From NCBI GenBank assembly GCA_018669945.1, contig JABHTA010000149.1, positions 1-32,416 on the forward strand: 32,416 nt of DNA. Reading direction: 5' to 3'. A program made the position numbers and the translations under genes. The notes beneath the pieces were generated by a model, which was not told where the DNA came from, searched no databases, and saw nothing but the letters and a program-made list of their open reading frames with translations. Shown here one piece after another: positions 1 through 8,302 of this stretch (the first letter of the stretch is position 1; the number at the start of each line of letters is the position of its first letter). This DNA comes from Flavobacteriales bacterium (GTDB lineage Bacteria > Bacteroidota > Bacteroidia > Flavobacteriales_G > NORP312).

Positions 1-800
1 AAGTGCTCTCGGGCAACATCAATTCGCTGCGTTATAGTTGGTTTTTCTAGGTGCTCCCCAGTTTTCATAAAGTGCTTTACTTGGTTAAAAAACCAAGGAT
101 TACCAATAGAAGCTCGACCTATCATTATTCCGTCTACTCCGTATTTTTCTTTTTTCTCAGCAGCAATTTCTGGTGAAGTAACATCACCATTTCCGAATAC
201 AGGGATGTGCATTCTCGGATTGTTTTTAACAGCAGCAATCAATGACCAATCGGCATCACCTTTGTACATCTGCTTTCGAGTTCGCCCATGAATAGAGATC
301 GCTTTGATACCAATATCTTGAAGTCGTTCCGCTGCATCTACGATATACTTCGAATCTTCGTCCCATCCCAAACGCGTCTTAACAGTTACAGGTTTGTTAA
401 CAGCATCAACAATCTCTTTAGTCATAGAAACCATTCGAGGAATGTCTTTTAAAATACCAGCACCAGCATTTTTGCAAACAACTTTTTTGACGGGGCAACC
501 ATAATTTATATCAATAATATCTGGATTCACCTTTTCTGTAATCTCTGCAGCTTCTCTAAGGGAGTCTATATTCCCACCAAAAATTTGAATACCAACAGGC
601 CTTTCATATTCAAAAATGTCGAGCTTTTTAACGCTTTTTGCCGCATCACGAATTAGCCCTTCAGACGAAATAAACTCTGTGTACATTACATCAGCACCGT
701 GTTTTTTGCATAGAGCTCGAAAAGGTGGATCGCTAACATCCTCCATAGGAGCAAGTAAAAGCGGAAACTCCCCTAATGCTATGTCGCCAATTTTAACCAA
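1..800 (-). CDS. dusB: tRNA-dihydrouridine synthase, DusB family (C-terminus beyond window start)
   Basis: Manual reverse translation: (M)VKIGDIALGEFPLLLAPMEDVSDPPFRALCKKHGADVMYTEFISSEGLI...NYGCPVKKVVCKNAGAGIL...VTVKTRLGWDED...ISIHGRTRKQMYKGDADW...FGNGDVTSPE...DGIMIGRASIGNPWFF. In-frame TAA at 803-801 lies immediately upstream, so the start is probably TTG at 800. Absent from the ORF track, probably because it runs off the edge. Confidence 0.95.
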   Translation of the reverse strand, partial: MVKIGDIALGEFPLLLAPMEDVSDPPFRALCKKHGADVMYTEFISSEGLIRDAAKSVKKLDIFEYERPVGIQIFGGNIDSLREAAEITEKVNPDIIDINYGCPVKKVVCKNAGAGILKDIPRMVSMTKEIVDAVNKPVTVKTRLGWDEDSKYIVDAAERLQDIGIKAISIHGRTRKQMYKGDADWSLIAAVKNNPRMHIPVFGNGDVTSPEIAAEKKEKYGVDGIMIGRASIGNPWFFNQVKHFMKTGEHLEKPTITQRIDVAREH

Positions 801-809
801 TTACTTTAC

Positions 810-828
810 TAAATTTGCTGCAAAGGTA
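810..828. promoter_or_regulatory. Face-to-face Bacteroidota -7 elements for divergent dusB and CPBP genes
   Basis: TAAATTTG-CTG-CAAAGGTA: TAAATTTG on + and TACCTTTG on -, both matching TAnnTTTG. No clear -33 TTTG on either side. Confidence 0.5.
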
Positions 829-837
829 TTGCATAAT

Positions 838-1779
838 ATGGACAGAACTCCAATTCTCGAAAAATACAACCCACTGGGACAGCTTTTTATTTTTATTGGG
901 CTTGTTCTTATTTCGCTAGCAATTGGAGTCATGCTGTCAGCAGGGGTTATCGCTGTAATGATGGGTGCAGAAGCTATTGGTAGTAATGTAATGTCTGATT
1001 TGGGTAATCCAAATGTATTGGCGACACTTAAAATATCGCAACTTGTTGCTTCAATTACCATTTTTATTTTGCCGGCTTTACTTTTTGCTTGCTTAGCGTC
1101 TCGAGACGTTTTCAGTTCTCTATCGATTAATAAAAAGGTGAATTCTAGAAGTATAATATTGGTAGTTATATTGGTGATTGCAGTGCTCCCAATTGTCAAT
1201 TTCACACAAGAAATTAACCAGTTGATGGCGCTTCCCGATTGGCTTTCAGGCATAGAACAATGGATGAAGACGCAAGAAGAAAATTCAGAAGTAGTGGTCA
1301 AAGCTTTTTTAAGCAGCACTGGTTTATTGGCTCTGTTTGGTAACTTGGTCGTGATGGCATTAATTCCTGCTATTGGTGAAGAGCTTTGTTTTAGAGGTGT
1401 TATGCAGAACATATTTGGCAAGATGTTCCAAAACCCGCATATAGCAATTTGGGTAACAGCGGCAATATTCAGCGCTATTCATATGCAGTTTTATGGTTTT
1501 CTTCCTCGCATGTTGTTAGGGGCGATGTTGGGTTACTTGTACCACTGGAGCGGCAGTTTGTGGTTGGCAATTTTAGCCCATTTTCTTAATAACGGCTTTG
1601 CGGTATTTATGGCATATCTCATTGGAATTGGTTCAATGTCTTCAGATATAGAGGAAATTGGCGCAGGTGAAGGAATGTGGATTATCGTAATAAGTTCAAT
1701 GCTGATTTCCGGATTATTACTTTTCGGAATTTGGAAAATTGAGCATTTAATAAAGGTAGAGATAACGAGTGTTGATTGA
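838..1779 (+). CDS. CPBP family intramembrane glutamic endopeptidase (CAAX protease-like)
   Basis: Multi-TM protein with GEELCFRGVMQNIF and AIFSAIHMQFYGFLPRMLLGAMLGYLYHWSGSLWLAILAHFLNN motifs. The ORF-track start at 616 is antisense to dusB, so ATG 838 is preferred. Confidence 0.92.
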   Translation: MDRTPILEKYNPLGQLFIFIGLVLISLAIGVMLSAGVIAVMMGAEAIGSNVMSDLGNPNVLATLKISQLVASITIFILPALLFACLASRDVFSSLSINKKVNSRSIILVVILVIAVLPIVNFTQEINQLMALPDWLSGIEQWMKTQEENSEVVVKAFLSSTGLLALFGNLVVMALIPAIGEELCFRGVMQNIFGKMFQNPHIAIWVTAAIFSAIHMQFYGFLPRMLLGAMLGYLYHWSGSLWLAILAHFLNNGFAVFMAYLIGIGSMSSDIEEIGAGEGMWIIVISSMLISGLLLFGIWKIEHLIKVEITSVD

Positions 1780-1799
1780 GCTATTCTCGTTTAATTTAC

Positions 1800-2768
1800 T
1801 CAGCTAACTACTTCGATTTCATCAATCATATTCATGCAGTTAAAGTGCTTTTTGGGGCATTTTCCATAACCAAGTTTCGAGCATGGGCGACATCTTAAAT
1901 CATTTACTTCGACTACCCTAGAATTTGGAGTCGATAAATAGGGTGCCATCCCAAATTCAGGTACGGTATTTCCCCAAATAGAGACAATATCTTTTTTGAA
2001 AGCCGCTGCAACATGCATAAGGCCGGTATCGTGAGTGATGATTTTGTTGGCTTGTTTTACCAAAGATGCTGACTGATTTAAGGTATACTTTCCGCAAGCA
2101 TTATATACTTTATCATTAAGCTTGTTAGAAATTACCTTGGCAACAGATTGATCATCTGGCCCACCAAGCAGAACAATAGGGGTTTCAATTTTTCTACAAA
2201 TGGAAATTATTTTCTCCGTAGGTAGGCGTTTTGTAGCATATGTACCTCCAATAACAAAACCAATATACCCATTTTGGAAGTTGGCAGGAAGCTCGGATAG
2301 ATCAATTTCATCGACTTCTGGAATAAAATATTCCAACCCTTTATTGTCATTATTAATATTGAGAGCTGCAAAGGTTTCTATATATCGGTCTACAATATGA
2401 ACTTTCGGTAATTTATCGATTTTAAAAGTTGTAAGTAACCATTTCTCCCAGCTCAATTTATCAACAGTAAATGCAAGAGAGTCGAGCCGTTTTTTTACCT
2501 GCCTAGATCTAATATTGTTATGCAGGTCAACAACGTAATCGAAGTTCTCAGATTTCAATATATCAATTACTTCAGAAACTTTATTTTCGATTGTATGGAT
2601 TTTAGAAAGGTGCGGGTTAGCGATCAAAGTTGATTTAAAAGCTTTTTTAGTCAAAAAATGAATTTCAACATCTCCATCTAACTGCTGTTTTAAACACCGA
2701 ATTGCTGGAGATGTAAGTACAATATCCCCAATAGAACTAAAACGAATAATAAGTACTTTAACTTTCAC
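1800..2768 (-). CDS. Glycosyltransferase family 9 (heptosyltransferase-like)
   Basis: MKVKVLIIRFSSIGDIVLTSPAIRCLKQQ..., VLLGGPDDQ, KIITHDTGLMHVAAAFKKDIVSIWGNTVPEFGMAPY; GTG start. Confidence 0.93.
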   Translation of the reverse strand: MKVKVLIIRFSSIGDIVLTSPAIRCLKQQLDGDVEIHFLTKKAFKSTLIANPHLSKIHTIENKVSEVIDILKSENFDYVVDLHNNIRSRQVKKRLDSLAFTVDKLSWEKWLLTTFKIDKLPKVHIVDRYIETFAALNINNDNKGLEYFIPEVDEIDLSELPANFQNGYIGFVIGGTYATKRLPTEKIISICRKIETPIVLLGGPDDQSVAKVISNKLNDKVYNACGKYTLNQSASLVKQANKIITHDTGLMHVAAAFKKDIVSIWGNTVPEFGMAPYLSTPNSRVVEVNDLRCRPCSKLGYGKCPKKHFNCMNMIDEIEVVS

Positions 2769-2773
2769 AAAGA

Positions 2774-2781
2774 CAAATTTA
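2774..2781 (-). promoter_or_regulatory. -7 element TAAATTTG, 5 nt upstream of GT9 start
   Basis: Minus strand TAAATTTG-TCTTT-GTG. Matches TAnnTTTG; no -33 TTTG seen at the expected spacing. Confidence 0.5.
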
Positions 2782-2828
2782 GTAATAAAGATTCCTTGTC
2801 TTCATTTCATTTAGCATCGAATGAAACA

Positions 2829-2836
2829 TAAATTTG
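2829..2836 (+). promoter_or_regulatory. -7 element TAAATTTG, 4 nt upstream of tatD start
   Basis: TAAATTTG-CGGA-ATG; TTTC rather than TTTG near the -33 position. Confidence 0.5.
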
Positions 2837-2840
2837 CGGA

Positions 2841-3614
2841 ATGGAATTTATTGATACACACACGCATTTGTTTTCAGAGCAATTCGATGACGATATCGAT
2901 GAGGTAATTCAGCGGTCGCTAAATGAAGGTATTACTAAAATGTATCTTCCTAATATTAATTCAGATACGATTGACTCAATGATGAAATTGAGTGCAAGAT
3001 ATCCAGAAAATTGCTTCCCCTTGATGGGTTTGCATCCGTGTGATGTAAAAGAAGATTATCAGCGAGAAATTGATTTGGTTAAAGAATGGCATGCTAAGCA
3101 TAAATTTTATGCTGTAGGTGAAATTGGAATTGATTTGTTTTGGGATAAAACGTTCGTTGAACAACAAAAGGATGCTTTCCGTCAACAAATACAATTAGCA
3201 AAGAAGATTCAGTTGCCTATTGTTATTCACGTTCGTGATTCTTTTGATGAAGTTTTCGAGATCGTAAACGATGAAAATGATGACTCGCTTTTCGGAATTT
3301 TTCATTGTTTTACTGGCGACATTGATCAGGCAAAACAAATATTGAACTATGGTGGATTCAAGTTAGGTTTGGGAGGGGTGTTAACTTTTAAAAACTCAGG
3401 CTTAGATAAAACTATTTCACAAATAGATATGGAACATTTAGTACTAGAAACGGACTCCCCTTATTTAGCACCTGTGCCATATCGAGGAAAAAGAAATGAA
3501 AGTGTCTATTTAAAGCTTGTTGCAGAAAAGTTAGCCGAAATAAAAAATTTACCTTTGAGCGAAGTAGCAAAAATAACTACCGAGAACGCAAACCGAGTGT
3601 TTTATGGAAAATAA
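2841..3614 (+). CDS. TatD family hydrolase (DNase)
   Basis: MEFIDTHTHLF, GLHPCDVKED, GEIGIDLFWD, VIHVRDSFDE, GIFHCFTGD, LETDSPYLAPVPYRGKRNES. Confidence 0.95.
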   Translation: MEFIDTHTHLFSEQFDDDIDEVIQRSLNEGITKMYLPNINSDTIDSMMKLSARYPENCFPLMGLHPCDVKEDYQREIDLVKEWHAKHKFYAVGEIGIDLFWDKTFVEQQKDAFRQQIQLAKKIQLPIVIHVRDSFDEVFEIVNDENDDSLFGIFHCFTGDIDQAKQILNYGGFKLGLGGVLTFKNSGLDKTISQIDMEHLVLETDSPYLAPVPYRGKRNESVYLKLVAEKLAEIKNLPLSEVAKITTENANRVFYGK

Positions 3615-4638
3615 ATCGAAAGTCTTATTAATATATACAGGGGGAACCATCGGTATGGTCCAAGATCCTGATACAGAACAGTATAAACCATTCGATTTTG
3701 ATACGCTGTTACAACACGTTCCTGAAATCGACCTTCTGAACGTTGAGCTGTCTACGACCTCTTTTGACAAGCCAATTGATTCTTCTAACATGTCTCCTAA
3801 AATATGGGGAGAAATAGCTTTGAGAATTGAACAGAATTATGACTCACATGATGGATTTGTGATTCTGCACGGGACGGATACTATGTCGTACACTGCGTCT
3901 GCATTAAGTTTTATGTTATCGGGCCTAAATAAACCGGTTATTCTTACTGGCTCCCAATTGCCAATCGGAGTTGTACGGACTGATGGCAAGGAGAATTTAA
4001 TAACTGCAATTGAAATTGCAGCAGAAAAAGAAGATGGAAAGCCCGTTGTTCCAGAAGTCGGGGTTTATTTCGAATATCAGTTGTTAAGAGGTAATCGATC
4101 GTATAAATCAAGTGCAGCGTATTTTGATGCATTTCGTTCAGAAAATCATCCAAAGCTTGCAGAGGCAGGAGTGCACTTGTCTTTTAATTATTCTGCTATT
4201 AAAGACTTTAAGGAAGCGAATTTGAGCGTCCAGACAGCAATGGCTGAAAATGTTGCTTTGTTAAAGCTTCATCCGGGAATTAGACAAGAGGCTGTTCGTG
4301 CTATGTTAAACCAGAATGAAGTTAAGGCGCTGGTAATGGAGAGCTATGGCTCGGGAAACGCTTTAACTGAGCAATGGTTTTTAGATGAATTAAGTTCAGC
4401 AATAGAAAGAGGACTAATAATATTCAATGTCACTCAATGCAATGGAGGAAGTGTTGAACAGGGTAGATATGAAACAAGTTCATCATTTAATTCGATGGGT
4501 GTTATATCGGGATACGATATTACAACGGAAGCAGCAATTACTAAATTGATGTATTTATTAGCGAAAGGAATTAGTAAAGATGAGGTTATTGCCAATCTAA
4601 AAATTTCGTTAGCTGGGGAAGTAACGATTCCTGTATAG
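3604..4638 (+). CDS. ansA: Type I L-asparaginase
   Basis: VLLIYTGGTIGMVQD, DGFVILHGTDTMSYTASALSFML, LTGSQLPIGVVRTDGKENLITAIEIA, VMESYGSGNA. Overlaps the tatD end by 11 bp. Confidence 0.94.
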   Translation: MENKSKVLLIYTGGTIGMVQDPDTEQYKPFDFDTLLQHVPEIDLLNVELSTTSFDKPIDSSNMSPKIWGEIALRIEQNYDSHDGFVILHGTDTMSYTASALSFMLSGLNKPVILTGSQLPIGVVRTDGKENLITAIEIAAEKEDGKPVVPEVGVYFEYQLLRGNRSYKSSAAYFDAFRSENHPKLAEAGVHLSFNYSAIKDFKEANLSVQTAMAENVALLKLHPGIRQEAVRAMLNQNEVKALVMESYGSGNALTEQWFLDELSSAIERGLIIFNVTQCNGGSVEQGRYETSSSFNSMGVISGYDITTEAAITKLMYLLAKGISKDEVIANLKISLAGEVTIPV

Positions 4639-4653
4639 TTTCAAAACAAACTT

Positions 4654-4661
4654 TATATTTG
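4654..4661 (+). promoter_or_regulatory. -7 element TATATTTG upstream of the TMTC-like gene
   Basis: Matches TAnnTTTG, 10 nt before ATG 4672. Confidence 0.45.
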
Positions 4662-4671
4662 AGCCTTCAAA

Positions 4672-7059
4672 ATGGCAAAAAAGAAAAAATACACAGTTGT
4701 AGAGTCTTCTGAAGAAGATGCTGTTCAACAAGAACAAGCAATACCAGAAAGTGTAGTTCCGGACAATGTAGTTATTGACGATAAAGCGGAACAGCGAGTC
4801 CAGGATCAGTTTTTTCGTTGGCCAATGCTTATTGTTTTTTTACTGGGGTTGGGTTTATATATTCAAACAGCCAACTACGAATACGCGCTTGATGATAAAT
4901 TGGTAATTACTCACAATTATATAACTAAGAAAGGATTCGCAGGAATTGGGGAACACTTTCAAACAGATTTTTTGGTTGGCTTTTTTGGAAAACAAAAGAA
5001 CTTATTAGAAGGAGGTCGTTATCGACCGCTGTCTTTAGTTTCTTTTGCTATTGAGAATGAGGTTTTTGGTAAGAAGCAACAAAATGCAAAGGGTCAATAC
5101 ATTGTAGACAAGGATGGAGATCAATTATATACCTATAACGCGGCCGTAGGTCATGTCTTTAATGCAATTTACTACGCTTTCATTGGCCTAGTGTTATTCT
5201 TAATTTTTTATAAGCTATTCCCTCCTGAAAAAACTAGAGCATGGTATTTATCATTCCCCTTAATTGCAACCTTAATTTTTGTAACTCATCCATTGCATAC
5301 TGAAGCGATTGCAAACATTAAAGGGAGAGATGAATTAATGAGTTTATTGGCGGGTTTAGGCACATTGTATTTTAGTGTTTTGTACATTCAAGACAAAACT
5401 AGAAGCATGAAGAATTTAATCTTATCTGGTCTTTGTTTTATTTTGGCGATGTTATCTAAAGAAGGAATAATCACTTTTATCGCTGTTGTTCCTTTAACAC
5501 TTTTATATTTTTCCAATGAAAAATACAAAACTATTTTCGTTGCAACTTCACCTTTGATAATAGGTACAGTTCTATATTTCATATTTATGAGAATTCCTGT
5601 TCTGGGACAATTTGATATGCATTATGAAAGTAATGGCAGCATACTAGAAGCATGGAAATTAGCAGCAAAATCTTCGACACGTTCTGCAGATCAGCTAACT
5701 CCAGAGCTGATGAATATGCCTTTTATGTATTTGGAGAAGTATAGCGGTGATTGGTGGGCAACAATATTCTATACCCTTGGGATGTATATTAAGTTACTTT
5801 TTGTGCCACATCCTTTAACTCATGATTATTACCCTTGGTATCCATTGGGGGAGTTCATCTATAACAGCAACGTTAATGTGAAAACTCAAGCATACCCTTA
5901 TCTAAAAATGGCAGACCCTAGAGCCTTTTTGCCGATGTTGTTATATATTGGGTTGATTGGTTATGCGTTGAGAGATTTCTTTCGAATACTTATGGGTAAG
6001 ACAAAAAAAAATATCGTTTCGTATTCAATTTTGTTCTACATGGGTACGCTTTTCTTAGTTTCAAATATCCCAATTCAAGTGGGAACATTCCTTAATGAAC
6101 GTTTTATGTTTGTTCCTTCAATTGCTTATGCGCTTTTGGCGGCACATTTTCTACTGAATTGGCTGCCAACAAAAATAAAATCGCCTGCAACTTATCAAAA
6201 AGCAGTTACGGGGGTATTGGCTATTCTACTGTTAAGTTTTTCCTTTAAAACCGTATTTAGAAATCAATCTTGGAAAAATGACTTTGCATTATCGGTTGGT
6301 GATGTTGAAGTCTCTGGAAATAGTGCTAAATCGAATATGTCAGCAGGATTAGCATTGGTTGATGAATCAAAAAAGTATCGAACGGATAATCCAAAAGAAG
6401 CAATTCAAATGTTGAATAAAGCTGAGAAACATTTAGCCAGGGCGCTTAATATCTACCCTCGTTATATTCAGCCAATGTTGATTATGGGTAATTGTTATTA
6501 CGAAATGGCAAATTACTATGAAACCGTTGGCGATAAACCGATGACGATAACGAGCTATGAAAATGCCATTTTGTATTTTGAAAAATGCTTGAAACTGAAT
6601 CCTCAATATGAATACTCGGTAAAGAACCTAGAACACGTTGGAGATTTATGTACCACAAAGAAGTATTTCGCAACGGCAGCAAAAAGTTATGAAACGCTAA
6701 TAAGCTATGACAAGACTAATATTAAAAGAGTTTACGTTAAGCTAGGTGAGTTATATGGAAAGAATATGGGTGATTTACAAAAATCTAAACTTTATCTAGT
6801 AGAAGCATATAAATTGGATTCTGAAAGCTCTGAAATCCTTCAGAAATTAGGAGTTGTTTATGCTATGTTAGGCGAGCACCAAAATTCGATTGATATTTTT
6901 ACGAAAGCATTAGAAAAGCATCCAGATAATCCACATGTATTAATGAACATGGGTATCGCATACAAGAATATGGGACAAGTTGAAGTTGGTCAATCATACT
7001 TAGATAGAGCCTTTGCGCTTGAACCTAAGCTGCGTGGAGGCCAACCTCAATCAAAATAG
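4672..7059 (+). CDS. TMTC-like (DUF1736-type) GT-C membrane protein with C-terminal TPRs
   Basis: YALDDKLVITHNYI, RYRPLSLVSFAIE, THPLHTEAIANIKGRDELMSLL, FLNERFMFVPSIAYAL, many TM segments, then tetratricopeptide repeats (e.g. SEILQKLGVVYAMLGEHQNSIDIFTKALEKHPDNPHVLMNMGIAYKNMGQ). Confidence 0.85.
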   Translation: MAKKKKYTVVESSEEDAVQQEQAIPESVVPDNVVIDDKAEQRVQDQFFRWPMLIVFLLGLGLYIQTANYEYALDDKLVITHNYITKKGFAGIGEHFQTDFLVGFFGKQKNLLEGGRYRPLSLVSFAIENEVFGKKQQNAKGQYIVDKDGDQLYTYNAAVGHVFNAIYYAFIGLVLFLIFYKLFPPEKTRAWYLSFPLIATLIFVTHPLHTEAIANIKGRDELMSLLAGLGTLYFSVLYIQDKTRSMKNLILSGLCFILAMLSKEGIITFIAVVPLTLLYFSNEKYKTIFVATSPLIIGTVLYFIFMRIPVLGQFDMHYESNGSILEAWKLAAKSSTRSADQLTPELMNMPFMYLEKYSGDWWATIFYTLGMYIKLLFVPHPLTHDYYPWYPLGEFIYNSNVNVKTQAYPYLKMADPRAFLPMLLYIGLIGYALRDFFRILMGKTKKNIVSYSILFYMGTLFLVSNIPIQVGTFLNERFMFVPSIAYALLAAHFLLNWLPTKIKSPATYQKAVTGVLAILLLSFSFKTVFRNQSWKNDFALSVGDVEVSGNSAKSNMSAGLALVDESKKYRTDNPKEAIQMLNKAEKHLARALNIYPRYIQPMLIMGNCYYEMANYYETVGDKPMTITSYENAILYFEKCLKLNPQYEYSVKNLEHVGDLCTTKKYFATAAKSYETLISYDKTNIKRVYVKLGELYGKNMGDLQKSKLYLVEAYKLDSESSEILQKLGVVYAMLGEHQNSIDIFTKALEKHPDNPHVLMNMGIAYKNMGQVEVGQSYLDRAFALEPKLRGGQPQSK

Positions 7060-7085
7060 TCTTAGCTTAATAATTGTTAAATGTT

Positions 7086-7100
7086 GACCTTAAAAAGGTC
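7086..7100 (+). terminator. Weak candidate terminator after the TMTC-like gene
   Basis: GACCTT-AAA-AAGGTC perfect 6-bp stem followed by TTTACTTG; short, weak T tract. Confidence 0.3.
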
Positions 7101-7203
7101 TTTACTTGAATTATTATCTAGTGACATTGAAAACTATATGCAGATAAAGTTTTTTTTGTATTTTGCACGCCCGTTGACGAGGAGGTCACTCCTTCAATAA
7201 AAA

Positions 7204-7288
7204 GGAGAGGTGGCCGAGTGGCTTAAGGCGCACGCTTGGAAAGCGTGTGTGCAGTAATGTACCGGGGGTTCGAATCCCTTCCTCTCCG
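7204..7288 (+). tRNA. tRNA-Ser(GGA)
   Basis: Acceptor GGAGAGG/CCTCTCC + G discriminator; anticodon stem CACGC-TTGGAAA-GCGTG (anticodon GGA); long variable arm GTGC-AGTAAT-GTAC; T-loop TTCGAAT. Confidence 0.97.
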
Positions 7289-7292
7289 CGTT

Positions 7293-7325
7293 GACTGAAT
7301 CAAATGTTTACATTTGAATTTAGTC
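7293..7325 (+). repeat. Long hairpin immediately downstream of tRNA-Ser
   Basis: GACTGAATCAAATG-TTTA-CATTTGAATTTAGTC: about 14 bp stem with one bulged A and one G.U pair. Confidence 0.7.
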
Positions 7326-7358
7326 CAAAACAAGGAGAAGAGATTTGTGAAACAATCC

Positions 7359-7376
7359 TTTCCTCCCTGTAGGAAA
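7359..7376 (+). terminator. Candidate terminator-like hairpin downstream of tRNA-Ser
   Basis: TTTCCT-CCCTGT-AGGAAA followed by AAGTTCTTTT; weak GC content. Confidence 0.3.
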
Positions 7377-7389
7377 AAGTTCTTTTAAA

Positions 7390-7397
7390 TAAATTTG
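7390..7397 (+). promoter_or_regulatory. -7 element TAAATTTG upstream of the exbB cassette
   Basis: Matches TAnnTTTG, 39 nt before ATG 7437. Confidence 0.4.
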
Positions 7398-7436
7398 AAT
7401 AAATTAACCAATATATAAAATCAATAAATTATTAAG

Positions 7437-8294
7437 ATGAAAAAGTTTTTTACACTAGTAGCTGTTATCGGAATGTTCACCTTTGGTGCTTCAAACATAT
7501 ATGCTCAACCTGAAGAAGAAGCTGAACAAACAGAAGAAGTTATTGAAGCTGTTGAGGGGGATTCTTCAACCACAACGGAAGAACCAGTAGTCGAGGAAGT
7601 CGAAGCTCCAGTTGAAGAGATTACGACCCCTCCAGCACCAGCCGAAGAAGTTGAAAAGACATTTCACCAAGTTGTTAAGCAAAAGTTCATTGAAGGTGGA
7701 CCAACTTTCATGGCAGTTGTGCTTGTATGTCTAATCTTCGGATTAGCTATTGCAATTGAACGAGTTATTTATTTAAGTATGGCTACAACTAATACGAAAA
7801 AATTAGTTAACGATGTTGAAGATGCACTTTCTTCAGGTGGTGTTGAAGCAGCAAAAGAAGTTTGTAGAAATACTCCAGGTCCAATTGCAAGTATATACTA
7901 TCAAGGATTAGACAGATCAAGTGAAGGTATTGATATGGTTGAAAAATCAGTTGAAGCCTATGGTGGTGTTCAAATGGGATTACTAGAAAAAGGACTCTCC
8001 TGGATTTCATTAGCAATTGCTCTAGCTCCCATGCTTGGTTTCATGGGAACGGTAATTGGTATGATTGGTGCATTCGATAAAATTGCTGCGGCAAATAACA
8101 TTTCACCAGCAATTGTTGCTGAAGGTATTGGTATGGCACTTATTACTACAGTATCTGGGCTTATTGTGGCTATGATTTTACAGTTTTTCTACAATTTAAT
8201 TGTTGCTAAAATTGATGGAATTGTTAACGATATGGAAGATGCTTCGATTACTTTAATTGATTTGATATTAAAGCACAATGTTTCATCTAAATAA
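7437..8294 (+). CDS. MotA/TolQ/ExbB proton channel family protein with signal peptide and acidic extension
   Basis: PTFMAVVLVCLIFGLAIAIERVIYLS; ISLAIALAPMLGFMGTVIGMIGAFDKIAAANNISPAIVAEGIGMALITTVSGLIVAMI. Confidence 0.93.
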   Translation: MKKFFTLVAVIGMFTFGASNIYAQPEEEAEQTEEVIEAVEGDSSTTTEEPVVEEVEAPVEEITTPPAPAEEVEKTFHQVVKQKFIEGGPTFMAVVLVCLIFGLAIAIERVIYLSMATTNTKKLVNDVEDALSSGGVEAAKEVCRNTPGPIASIYYQGLDRSSEGIDMVEKSVEAYGGVQMGLLEKGLSWISLAIALAPMLGFMGTVIGMIGAFDKIAAANNISPAIVAEGIGMALITTVSGLIVAMILQFFYNLIVAKIDGIVNDMEDASITLIDLILKHNVSSK

Positions 8295-8302
8295 TTTACA
8301 AT

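Noticed and set aside
801-1421. 206-aa minus-strand ORF
   Set aside because: Fully antisense to the CPBP protease gene with no recognisable domain; its stop abuts the dusB start in the same frame.
7497-7660. Possible tandem repeat in exbB 5' region
   Set aside because: Glu/Pro-rich low complexity at protein level, but no regular DNA repeat unit; treated as an acidic extension.
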